DNA from: Minisyncoccus sp023229485
GTDB taxonomy: Bacteria; Patescibacteriota; Minisyncoccia; Minisyncoccales; Minisyncoccaceae
NCBI GenBank assembly: GCA_041663645.1
Contig: JBAYMH010000010.1
Coordinates: 1-20,545 of the forward strand
Reading direction: 5' to 3'
DNA: 20,545 nucleotides
Shown one piece after another: positions 1-6,278 of this stretch. Position 1 is the stretch's first letter, and every line of letters starts with the position of its first letter. Under the pieces are notes generated by a model. That model made no database searches, had not been told where the DNA came from, and saw only the letters and a program-made list of their open reading frames with translations. Position numbers and translations under genes: made by a program.

Positions 1-83
1 GAGCCAGCAGGAGCGAATGTTTCACCAAGCATTTCGCTGGTTACAGAGTAGGGTAAATTTCCTACGAATAATTTCTTCTCCAT
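1..83 (-). CDS. RRM-type RNA-binding protein, N-terminal fragment (gene continues beyond the window)
   Basis: The minus strand opens with ATG at 83 and stays open to the window edge, giving 27 residues beginning MEKKLFVGNLPYSV. The LFVGNL string is the RNP-2 motif of the RNA recognition motif, and the following TSEMLGETFAPAG fits helix 1 of that fold. Small single-RRM proteins of this kind bind single-stranded RNA and are often cold- or stress-induced in bacteria; that role is family knowledge and is not shown here. Only a purine-rich AAGAAAAAAA precedes the start, so no clear Shine-Dalgarno. A candidate promoter lies about 100 bases upstream (180-208). The rest of the domain, including RNP-1, is outside the window. 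Confidence 0.8.
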   Translation of the reverse strand, partial: MEKKLFVGNLPYSVTSEMLGETFAPAG

Positions 84-179
84 TTTTTTCTTTTTTAAAA
101 TTTTTACCGACCTACTCCCAACCGCCTTATTGTGATCCGATTGAGAAGCACGAATGCATAGAATGCATTTGATATCGAG

Positions 180-208
180 ATTTTCGCATGATTTAATATA
201 TTTGTCAA
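180..208 (-). promoter_or_regulatory. candidate sigma-70 promoter of the RRM gene
   Basis: Reading the minus strand, a perfect TTGACA (208-203) is followed after 17 bases by GAAAAT (185-180), four of six matches to the -10 consensus. It would give a leader of roughly 90 bases before the ATG at 83, longer than elsewhere in the window. The leader contains a short direct repeat of TGCATTC near 140-170. Confidence 0.45.
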
Positions 209-265
209 ATAATTTATGCAATATATTTTTTGACTGTAAAGGCGTTTTCAAAACCATATTAATAG

Positions 266-271
266 TATAAT
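266..271 (+). promoter_or_regulatory. candidate -10 box for the redox trio
   Basis: A perfect TATAAT lies 31 bases before the ATG at 303. No good -35 sits at 16-18 bases. The best TTGACT (230-235) is 30 bases away and would instead pair with CATATT (255-260) at a 19-base spacing. The region is therefore probably the promoter, but the exact boxes are uncertain. Confidence 0.4.
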
Positions 272-302
272 ATATATGTAAAGAAAATTAATTGATTAAA
301 TT

Positions 303-851
303 ATGCATAATATATATAGGAAGTTTACTGGGGCGTTTGTTTTTTTATTAGGCTTGTTATTTACTAGTCCAGCGTACGCCGTCGTATGCCAAGTTTGTAC
401 TGTTGCCGTAGTCGCTGGTTCATATTTAGCACGAGAATATGGCATAGATGACGCTATTACTGGATTATGGATTGGTGCGTTAACATTATTAACTTGTCAA
501 TGGACAATGCAATGGATTGAATTACTGCTGAAGAAAAAGAACAAAAAGATAAAAAAGGGTGCAAAAATTGTTATTAATACACTTGTTTATATTCTACTTT
601 ACGTATTGATAGTATGGCCACTTCATTCTTTGGGAATAATTGGAATTGCAAATAATGAGGTTTTTGGAATAGATAAAATACTTTTTGGCATAATCGCAGG
701 TACTGTAGTATTCTTTAGTGCACAGTTGTGGTACGAAGAAATGAAGACTAATAATAACGGCAAAGCATTTTTCCCTTTCCAAAAGGTTGTTATGCCAGTC
801 GGCTCATTAATTTTACTTTCGATAATCTTTTATTTTTTTACTAAGTCTTAA
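303..851 (+). CDS. membrane protein with signal peptide and CxxC motif, CPR-type, function unknown
   Basis: This 182-aa protein starts with a signal peptide (hydrophobic residues about 9-21, then a TSPAYA cleavage-like site at 21-26). A CQVC motif (C29, C32) follows immediately, facing the outside or the membrane edge. Further hydrophobic segments lie around 51-75 (with C65), 86-114, 124-143 and 162-179, so four or five membrane passes are likely. A basic loop KKKNKKIKKG at 77-86 should be cytoplasmic. I recognise the pattern of CxxC followed by a Gly/Ala-rich stretch, an acidic GIDD and GLWIGA as one seen in CPR genomes, but I know no assigned function. The next two genes follow at 25- and 31-base gaps, and the last encodes a thioredoxin-fold protein. 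A role in periplasmic thiol redox chemistry, as a DsbB/VKOR/CcdA-like partner, is possible but is only inferred from context. Confidence 0.8.
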   Translation: MHNIYRKFTGAFVFLLGLLFTSPAYAVVCQVCTVAVVAGSYLAREYGIDDAITGLWIGALTLLTCQWTMQWIELLLKKKNKKIKKGAKIVINTLVYILLYVLIVWPLHSLGIIGIANNEVFGIDKILFGIIAGTVVFFSAQLWYEEMKTNNNGKAFFPFQKVVMPVGSLILLSIIFYFFTKS

Positions 852-876
852 TATAAAAAATTAATTTAGGAATACT

Positions 877-1413
877 ATGGAGAACGAAAATTTAAGCAAA
901 AAGATAAGTGAGTTTGTAGAGAAAGTTGATAATATGAAAAAGCAAGACAAAATGGATTTGTCTTCTGATCAAGATCTTAGTATCGCAATAATGAATTTAG
1001 TAAGTATTGAAGAGCATTTCTTTTTTACTGGAGCTAAGACTGAAAAAAATGAATACTACGATTTAATAAAAGAGGTAAGAGAAATTAGAAAACAATTACT
1101 TCAAAAAATTATTGTTGATTATGAGGGAGAAGTTTGGTGTATTTCTAAGCACTTACTCGCCGCATCAATGCGATTAATGGAAGTCGGAACGAAGCAGTTA
1201 GGAATGGGGAAAAAAGATGACGCTTATGAACTATTCGATAAGGCCTATTCTTTATATTCCCTATTTTGGGCTCTAAATATGAAGGTAATTAGTGTTGGAG
1301 ATGTTAAAAAAATTGATGAAGGTGCTTTGAACGTACAAGATACTGAGAAGAAAGGGTTTATGGGCAAAATGAAGGATTTGGTTAAAAAGGCTGTTGATTG
1401 CTGCATTGAGTAA
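877..1413 (+). CDS. conserved helical protein of unknown function, middle gene of the redox trio
   Basis: This 178-aa protein has no signal peptide or membrane segment and looks almost entirely alpha-helical and charged. The start is supported by AGGA seven bases upstream of the ATG. The central stretch GEVWCISKHLLAASMRLMEV (about 83-102) is the most conserved-looking part and holds a single Cys. The next stretch, KKDDAYELFDKAYSLYSLFW, reads like a TPR-like helical hairpin. The last residues include a CC pair at the C-terminus. I recognise it as a protein recurrent in CPR genomes without a known role. Its position between a CxxC membrane protein and an anchored thioredoxin-like protein suggests a cytosolic partner of the same system. 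I do not assign a function. Confidence 0.75.
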   Translation: MENENLSKKISEFVEKVDNMKKQDKMDLSSDQDLSIAIMNLVSIEEHFFFTGAKTEKNEYYDLIKEVREIRKQLLQKIIVDYEGEVWCISKHLLAASMRLMEVGTKQLGMGKKDDAYELFDKAYSLYSLFWALNMKVISVGDVKKIDEGALNVQDTEKKGFMGKMKDLVKKAVDCCIE

Positions 1414-1444
1414 TTTCGCAAAAAAAGACTGTTAAACATTTATC

Positions 1445-1840
1445 ATGAATAAAATTATGAACAAAAAAATTATATTCATTGCCTTGGCATTATTAATTGT
1501 AATATTAATAATTTTTGGGGTATATTTCTGGCAAACCAAAAAGTCATCTCCAAAAATTGATAACAATATCAGAAGCGAAATAATTTTTTATTATGGCGAG
1601 GGGTGCTCTTATTGTGAAAATGTTGAAAAATATATTAAAGAAAATAAAATATCCGAAAAAATTTCCTTTGAGAGTAAAGAGGTTTTTAAAAATAAAAAAA
1701 ATACCGACGATTTGGTGGATAAAGCCGAGATATGTAAAATAGATTATGCTTCAATAAGTGTTCCATTACTTTTTGATGGATCAAAATGCTACGAAGGAGA
1801 TGAAAATATTATTAAATTTTTTAAAACAAAAACTGAATAA
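1445..1840 (+). CDS. membrane-anchored glutaredoxin/thioredoxin-like protein
   Basis: This 131-aa protein has one N-terminal membrane segment (about 9-28), a short linker and a small thioredoxin-fold domain. The domain shows the hallmark strand-CxxC-helix: IIFYYGEGCSYCENVEKYI with C54 and C57. The conserved cis-proline loop before a strand, SVPLLF, has P107. Two extra cysteines, C97 and C115, could form a structural disulfide or relay. The sequence between CxxC and cis-Pro is short, closer to glutaredoxin than to DsbA. The N-in/C-out topology expected from the basic N-terminus would place the active site outside. An in-frame ATG at 1457 is an alternative start. The gene ends about 20 bases before a bidirectional terminator and is the last of three closely spaced genes. 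Confidence 0.8.
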   Translation: MNKIMNKKIIFIALALLIVILIIFGVYFWQTKKSSPKIDNNIRSEIIFYYGEGCSYCENVEKYIKENKISEKISFESKEVFKNKKNTDDLVDKAEICKIDYASISVPLLFDGSKCYEGDENIIKFFKTKTE

Positions 1841-1862
1841 AAAAGTATTTAATTGAGATAAT

Positions 1863-1893
1863 AAAAAACCGCTTAAATTTTTGCGGTTTTTTT
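1863..1893. terminator. bidirectional intrinsic terminator between the redox trio and pyrH
   Basis: AAAAAACCGC (1863-1872) pairs perfectly with GCGGTTTTTT (1883-1892) across a 10-base A/T loop. A- and T-tracts lie on both sides, so the structure can stop the plus-strand operon ending at 1840 and the minus-strand pyrH ending at 1917. Confidence 0.85.
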
Positions 1894-1916
1894 GTTGGGT
1901 TTTCCTTTAATTAATA

Positions 1917-2642
1917 CTAGGAGACGAGGGTACCGAATTGCTCCCCCCTGAAAGCCTTTGCAATATCATCAATTTTGTTGATATTAAAAACTATGATTGG
2001 TTTTGCCTGATCCCAACATAATGCAAAAGCAGTACTATCCATAATATTCAAATCTTTTTCGATAGCTTCTTTATACGCTATTTTTTTATAAATTTTAGCA
2101 TCCTTGTATTTTTGAGGATCTTTATCGTAAACACCATTAACATTAGTCGCTTTTAAGATTAAATCTGCGTTAACTTCGCAGGCCCTTAAGGCAGCGGCTG
2201 AATCAGTAGTAAAAAACGGATTCCCTGTTCCTCCTGCAAATATAACAACTCTATCTTTCTGGAAGTGTCTTAGGGCTCTTTTTAGGATAAATGGTTCGGC
2301 GACTTCATTCATACTGATTGCAGTCATTGTTCTCGCTGGAGTGCCAATATTATCTAATGCCTCCTGAAGGCCTAATCCATTAATTATTGTGCCAAGCATT
2401 CCCATACTATCGGCGATTGCTTTACTAAATTTTTCTTCTCCGTTTTCTCGTCCACGAAAAATATTTCCACCTCCAACTACGATTGCGAGATCGATTTTAT
2501 TTTCTTTTTTTATCTTGGCTATTTTTTTGGCAATATTCGCATAAGAAGTAATTGAAACACCCTTGCCGTTTTCTTTTCCAAATATCTCACCACTTAATTT
2601 TAGGATAACTCTTTTGTATTTTAATTTTTGATTTGATGACAT
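1917..2642 (-). CDS. pyrH: UMP kinase
   Basis: PyrH phosphorylates UMP to UDP with ATP, an essential cytosolic step of pyrimidine nucleotide supply; bacterial enzymes are hexamers of the amino-acid kinase fold. The 241-aa product has the normal length. Motifs in order are KLSGE (15-19), VVGGGNIFRG (55-64), DSMGMLGT (78-85), AGGTGNPFFTTD (136-147), NVNGVYDKDP (167-176) and DSTAFALC (202-209). The start ATG follows an A-rich stretch without a Shine-Dalgarno. The gene lies 54 bases after rlmN and ends at the shared bidirectional terminator. The usual neighbour frr (ribosome recycling factor) is not adjacent. Identification is secure. Confidence 0.97.
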   Translation of the reverse strand: MSSNQKLKYKRVILKLSGEIFGKENGKGVSITSYANIAKKIAKIKKENKIDLAIVVGGGNIFRGRENGEEKFSKAIADSMGMLGTIINGLGLQEALDNIGTPARTMTAISMNEVAEPFILKRALRHFQKDRVVIFAGGTGNPFFTTDSAAALRACEVNADLILKATNVNGVYDKDPQKYKDAKIYKKIAYKEAIEKDLNIMDSTAFALCWDQAKPIIVFNINKIDDIAKAFRGEQFGTLVS

Positions 2643-2646
2643 TTTT

Positions 2647-2680
2647 TTAGATTAATCTAATATAAATGTTATTTTAACAT
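2647..2680. promoter_or_regulatory. two small palindromes upstream of pyrH
   Basis: The gap between rlmN and pyrH holds a perfect 14-base palindrome TTAGATTAATCTAA (2647-2660). Next to it is a 6-bp inverted repeat ATGTTA/TAACAT with a 3-base loop (2666-2680). They sit directly before the pyrH start and could be an operator or an RNA hairpin. Both are A/T-rich and could also be chance. Confidence 0.3.
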
Positions 2681-2696
2681 AAAATTTCACATGAGA

Positions 2697-3707
2697 CTAT
2701 TTCTTAATCCTTGAAGAAGCTAATTGTCCACACGCAGCATTAATTGCTTGACCAAATTCGTATCTCTGAGTAACGAAGAGTCCATGAGTCTCTAGAAAAT
2801 TCTTAAAACCTTTGACCGTTTCATCGTCACTTGGTTCGAAATCCCCGGTTGGATTATAAATAATAAGGTTTATCATACAAAGAGATTTTTTTCTGAATAA
2901 TCTTACTAATTCTTCGGCACATTCCAAGGTGTCGTTTACTCCTTTTAACATTACATATTCATACATAACTTTACGAGAAGTTTTGTCAATATAAGCGTCT
3001 ACGGCCCCAATTAATTTTTCGATTGAGTATTTACTGTTGATTGGCATTATCGCTTCTCTGAGGGCATTATTTGGAGCATGGAGAGATATCGATAAGTTAA
3101 CTTGCATATCTTCATTTGCCATTTTTTCTATTCCTTCAATTATCCCTGAAGTGGAGATGGAAATTTTACGACTACCAATATTAAAACAATGACCATTGTT
3201 TATAATCCTAACTGCACTTAAAACATTATCATAATTTAAAAATGGTTCGCCCATTCCCATAAAAACAATATTCGTGATCTGTTTATCACCTTTTGATTTG
3301 AGATATCTAGCGAAAAATAATACTTGTTCTAAAATTTCGTAAACGGTTAGATCTCTAAAGAAACCCATTTTTCCGGTCGCACAAAACAAGCATCCAATTG
3401 GACAACCAACTTGTGAAGAAACGCAAACGGTAGAACGATTTCCAGTGTGAAGCATTAGCACTGTTTCAATTTGTTTTCCGTCTTGAAGTGTAATCAATGC
3501 TTTGATAGTATTTTTATCTTTCGATTCAAATATCCTTGAATTAATATCAAGAGAACAGGTGTCTTTAATTTTTTCTCGCAGTTGCAGCGAAAGATTTGTT
3601 GCCTCATCCCAATTTGTGATTAATTCACGAAAAATCGCCCGCATAACTTGCTGACGCCTGAATGGCTTTTCTTCTTTTAATAGATTATCTAAATTTTCTA
3701 AATTCAT
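2697..3707 (-). CDS. rlmN: dual-specificity 23S rRNA/tRNA adenine-C2 methyltransferase (radical SAM)
   Basis: RlmN uses two SAM molecules and a 4Fe-4S cluster to methylate C2 of A2503 in 23S rRNA and of A37 in some tRNAs. The radical-SAM CxxxCxxC is seen as GCPIGCLFCATG, with C109, C113 and C116 when counted from an upstream GTG. Other family marks are the GMGEPFLNYDNV block, the SISTSGI block, SISLHAPNNALREAIMP, and a C-terminal AINAACGQL with the catalytic cysteine. The open frame extends to a GTG at 3728, but the ATG at 3707 begins MNLENLDNLLKEEKPFRRQQ, matching the usual N-terminal domain start, so I prefer it. It lies between rmuC and pyrH on the same strand. Confidence 0.95.
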   Translation of the reverse strand: MNLENLDNLLKEEKPFRRQQVMRAIFRELITNWDEATNLSLQLREKIKDTCSLDINSRIFESKDKNTIKALITLQDGKQIETVLMLHTGNRSTVCVSSQVGCPIGCLFCATGKMGFFRDLTVYEILEQVLFFARYLKSKGDKQITNIVFMGMGEPFLNYDNVLSAVRIINNGHCFNIGSRKISISTSGIIEGIEKMANEDMQVNLSISLHAPNNALREAIMPINSKYSIEKLIGAVDAYIDKTSRKVMYEYVMLKGVNDTLECAEELVRLFRKKSLCMINLIIYNPTGDFEPSDDETVKGFKNFLETHGLFVTQRYEFGQAINAACGQLASSRIKK

Positions 3708-3738
3708 TTTGAAATGTATTTTCCGCACAAACTGAAAA

Positions 3739-3770
3739 TTAGTAATTAGAGACTAATAATTCGTAACTAG
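3739..3770. repeat. dispersed TAATTAG-type intergenic repeat, copy a
   Basis: The 81-base gap before rlmN contains TTAGTAATTAG followed by CTAATAATTCGTAACTAG. The second part matches CTAGTAATTCGCAACTGG at 4971-4988, differing at three positions. Related strings occur at 9548-9570 and 10894-10965. No terminator or promoter is obvious here. Confidence 0.55.
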
Positions 3771-3809
3771 ATGACGGACAAAAGGAATAATAACGGAAAT
3801 AAAAATATT

Positions 3810-4697
3810 TTAGGAATCTTCTTTTTTTATTTCTATTTCTAATGGCTCGTTTAATAATTTACTTTCCTCGGTTTCTCCTTTTATTTTTTCTACTATTCCT
3901 GTTAGCTTTCTTGTTCTGGTAGTTGATACTTTTTCGTATTGTTCGTTAGTCTGTCTAATTTTATTTCCTAAATTATCTACTTCAACGTTATATTTTTCAA
4001 ATTCTTGTTCAAAAACTTTAATAAGTTTGATAATATCATAGATATTCTCTTGGTATTTAAAATTACGATATGATTGAAAAATCATTCTAAGAATTGCGGT
4101 AAAACTAAATGGTCCTGCTAATACAACTTTTTTACTCATTGCGTCATTCCAAACATCAGGCAGGTGATCATAAATAAAACTAAAAATCATTTCATTTGGT
4201 ACAAAAAGAATAACAAAATCAACGGTATTTTCTTGTGGATTTATATAGTCACGTGAGCAAACTTCTTTGATTTTTTGTTTTATGTCTTGTGCAAATTCCT
4301 TAAGATGTTTTTCCTTTAATTCTTTATCCTCTGTTTCGTTATATTTTAGAAGGGCCTTAAAAGGAAATTTAACATCAATGTTTACCTTTGTCTTATCGGG
4401 TAAAAACACCGTAAAATCGGGACGATTGGCATTTGTTTCCTGACTCTCGTTAGCTACATAATTTTCCCCTTTAATGAAGCCGATTGTTCGAAGTAAATTC
4501 TCGGCAATCTCCTCTCCGTACCTTCCTCTCATTTGGTTATTAGAAAGAACATTTTTAAGGTTATCAGTTGAAACTTTAAGTTCGCCTGTTAAATTTTTGT
4601 GTTCTTCGAGAATCGTTTTTAATGTATTGAATTGTCCGATTCTTTCTTTTTCTGAGTCCTCAAGTTGTTTTTTTGTTTTGTCGAGTTCTATTCTCAT
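3810..4697 (-). CDS. rmuC: RmuC-family protein, main part (nuclease-like domain), separated from its N-terminus by an in-frame TGA
   Basis: RmuC proteins are membrane-anchored, coiled-coil proteins with a PD-(D/E)XK-like nuclease core. They limit recombination or inversion at short inverted repeats; the exact activity is not well known. This 295-aa piece starts at an ATG directly after the TGA that ends the upstream piece, in the same frame. Residues 1-52 continue the coiled coil, followed by the family core: SNNQMRGRYGEE (52-63), RPDFTVFLPD (92-101) and NIDVKFPFKAL (106-116). D94, D108 and K110 are the likely catalytic-type residues. The C-terminus is again a coiled coil. Together with the 71-residue anchor piece the length matches a whole RmuC. 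Either a nonsense mutation, termination-reinitiation or a sequence error explains the split. Confidence 0.88.
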   Translation of the reverse strand: MRIELDKTKKQLEDSEKERIGQFNTLKTILEEHKNLTGELKVSTDNLKNVLSNNQMRGRYGEEIAENLLRTIGFIKGENYVANESQETNANRPDFTVFLPDKTKVNIDVKFPFKALLKYNETEDKELKEKHLKEFAQDIKQKIKEVCSRDYINPQENTVDFVILFVPNEMIFSFIYDHLPDVWNDAMSKKVVLAGPFSFTAILRMIFQSYRNFKYQENIYDIIKLIKVFEQEFEKYNVEVDNLGNKIRQTNEQYEKVSTTRTRKLTGIVEKIKGETEESKLLNEPLEIEIKKEDS

Positions 4698-4910
4698 TCA
4701 ATCAATAACTTCTTTTACAGATTCTTTTGTATTTTGATTTGATTCATTGATTAATTGCTTTTTAAATTCTAGTTGCTCAACTAATCTTGATCGTTCTTCT
4801 TTCATCAATTCATCGCTTTGTTTTATACTTCCTTCAACAGCTTTTTTAATAAAAAAATAAAGAATGATTGAAAATATTATTAGGATTAATATTAGAATTA
4901 AGTATTCCAT
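4698..4910 (-). CDS. N-terminal membrane anchor and coiled coil of RmuC, ending at an in-frame TGA
   Basis: The piece starts at ATG 4910 (MEYLILILILIIFSIILYFF; a GTG at 4922 is the alternative). It encodes one N-terminal membrane helix and then about 45 residues of charged, heptad-like coiled coil ending KESVKEVID before TGA at 4700-4698. The next codon, without any gap, is the ATG of the RmuC core frame. The anchor plus coiled coil is exactly what is missing from the following RmuC piece, so the two are best read as one gene interrupted by a single stop codon. No Shine-Dalgarno precedes it. Confidence 0.75.
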   Translation of the reverse strand: MEYLILILILIIFSIILYFFIKKAVEGSIKQSDELMKEERSRLVEQLEFKKQLINESNQNTKESVKEVID

Positions 4911-4960
4911 GTTTTTATGCACTCAAAATTAAAATTCAGTATGAAAAATGAAAATCAGCA

Positions 4961-4988
4961 TAATTAGGGGCTAGTAATTCGCAACTGG
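4961..4988. repeat. dispersed TAATTAG-type intergenic repeat, copy b
   Basis: TAATTAGGGG is followed by CTAGTAATTCGCAACTGG in the gap between the U32 gene and rmuC. The first half recurs at 10910-10919 and the second half at 3753-3770 with three differences. Confidence 0.5.
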
Positions 4989-4999
4989 CAAAAAGGAAT

Positions 5000-6214
5000 T
5001 TAGCGTTTTTTGATAATGAAAACCTTGTCTCCGTTGGCAACAGTTCCATTGACTAAAATGGCAACCTCTTGTCCCTTAAGAGCTTTTTTGACTTTTTTAT
5101 TTTCTACTTCTATTGAAGATATTTCCTGTTCGATAAATGTTTTTGCCCCCTCGATAATAATCTTATCTCCAATTTTTACTCCAATATGTTTTAAATCTAA
5201 TGAAATAGCTCCTGCCTTAGGATAGCAATGCTTAATATTCCCAATCAGTTCTTTCTTGTATCTTGAAATGTTGTCTGCTTGATTATAGCTGATACCTTCT
5301 TTCCCTGGTTCGCCAAAATAAAACCCAGTTGAGAATCCCCTATTGTAAACATTGATTAATTCTTTTTTCCATTTTTTAACCTTTTCATCGCTAAACGTTT
5401 TATCAAAATATGAATCTATTGCTTCTCGATAACACCTTGCTGTTGTTTCAATATATTTTGGATCTCGTCGTCTTCCTTCGATTTTAAAAGAATCTATTCC
5501 CGATTCAATGAGTTCTGGAACAAATTCAATCATACATAAATCCTTAGCATTTAAAAAATATTTCCCTTCTGAGGCGAAACTATTTCCGTCCTCATCGGTT
5601 AAAAACCATTCCTTTCGGCATGGCTGAGCACAAGAGCCGCAATTTGATGATTTTCCAAATAGATAAGATGACAAGATACATCTACCCGAAATTGCAACAC
5701 ACATTGCTCCATGAACAAATGCTTCTATTTCGATATTTTTGACTTCCCTCTTTATTTTTCGAATTTGTTCTAGAGATAACTCTCTTGCAAGAACAACCCT
5801 CCCTGCACCTAGATTTTTATAGAACTTAATAGTATCGATATTGCTTACATTTGCTTGAGTAGAAATAATAAAAGGCATCTTCCATTTCCTTGCTATTTCA
5901 ATAACAGCTGGATCCCAAATAATAACTGCGTCTATTCCTGAAATTTTGGCCTTTTCTACAAGCTTTTCTGCTCTTTTAATGTCGACATCATAAATTACTG
6001 AATTAATTGTCAAATATGCTTTTATTTTGTTTTTATGACACTCTTCTGCGAATGGTTTTAATTCAAAAATTTTAATGGCATCTGATCTAGCTCTTAAGTT
6101 TAAGTCCTCAACGCCAAAATAAACCGCGTCGCAGTATTTTTTACAAGCCTCAAGACTTGCCCAATCTTTAATTGGAGACATTAGTTCTGGTTTTTTGAAA
6201 TTAGTTTTCATCAT
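5000..6214 (-). CDS. peptidase U32-family protein, TrhP/YegQ-like tRNA hydroxylation protein
   Basis: The U32 family was named after a collagenase, but TrhP (YegQ) and its paralogue RlhA are needed for 5-hydroxylation of uridine in tRNA or cytidine in rRNA, probably with an Fe-S cluster and prephenate-derived chemistry. The 404-aa product shows the family signature EAFVHGAMCVAISGRCILSS (164-183), then NCGSCAQPCR (191-200). Cysteines at 172, 179, 192, 195 and 199 are candidate cluster ligands. The N-terminal TIM-barrel blocks ELMSPIKDWASLEAC, DAVYFGVEDLNLRAR and STQANVSN are typical. SFKIEGRRRDPKYI (242-255) and a C-terminal beta domain complete it. The gene starts 40 bases after a terminator and has no visible Shine-Dalgarno. 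TrhP is the best guess; the substrate cannot be told from sequence alone. Confidence 0.88.
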   Translation of the reverse strand: MMKTNFKKPELMSPIKDWASLEACKKYCDAVYFGVEDLNLRARSDAIKIFELKPFAEECHKNKIKAYLTINSVIYDVDIKRAEKLVEKAKISGIDAVIIWDPAVIEIARKWKMPFIISTQANVSNIDTIKFYKNLGAGRVVLARELSLEQIRKIKREVKNIEIEAFVHGAMCVAISGRCILSSYLFGKSSNCGSCAQPCRKEWFLTDEDGNSFASEGKYFLNAKDLCMIEFVPELIESGIDSFKIEGRRRDPKYIETTARCYREAIDSYFDKTFSDEKVKKWKKELINVYNRGFSTGFYFGEPGKEGISYNQADNISRYKKELIGNIKHCYPKAGAISLDLKHIGVKIGDKIIIEGAKTFIEQEISSIEVENKKVKKALKGQEVAILVNGTVANGDKVFIIKKR

Positions 6215-6247
6215 CTATAACTTAGCACAGATTGGACATTTTTTAAA

Positions 6248-6278
6248 GAAAAAACCCTGCCGTAGCAGGGATTTTTTT
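6248..6278 (-). terminator. intrinsic terminator of the 660-aa membrane protein gene
   Basis: CCCTGC (6255-6260) pairs with GCAGGG (6265-6270) around a CGTA loop. On the minus strand the hairpin is followed by six T residues, and the stop codon at 6279-6277 lies in the A-tract before it. An A/T tract on both sides makes it potentially bidirectional. Confidence 0.9.

Noticed and set aside
2825..2860. tRNA T-arm-like GGTTCGAAATCC
   Set aside because: It lies within the rlmN coding frame and has no surrounding cloverleaf.
3708..3728. GTG start at 3728 for rlmN
   Set aside because: The seven extra residues have no family support; ATG 3707 gives the typical N-terminus. Not fully excluded.
3810..4910. 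Reassignment of UGA to a sense codon, as in some CPR lineages, to explain the rmuC split
   Set aside because: purC ends at TGA with a terminator right after, no other gene has an internal TGA, and Trp and Gly are encoded by standard codons.
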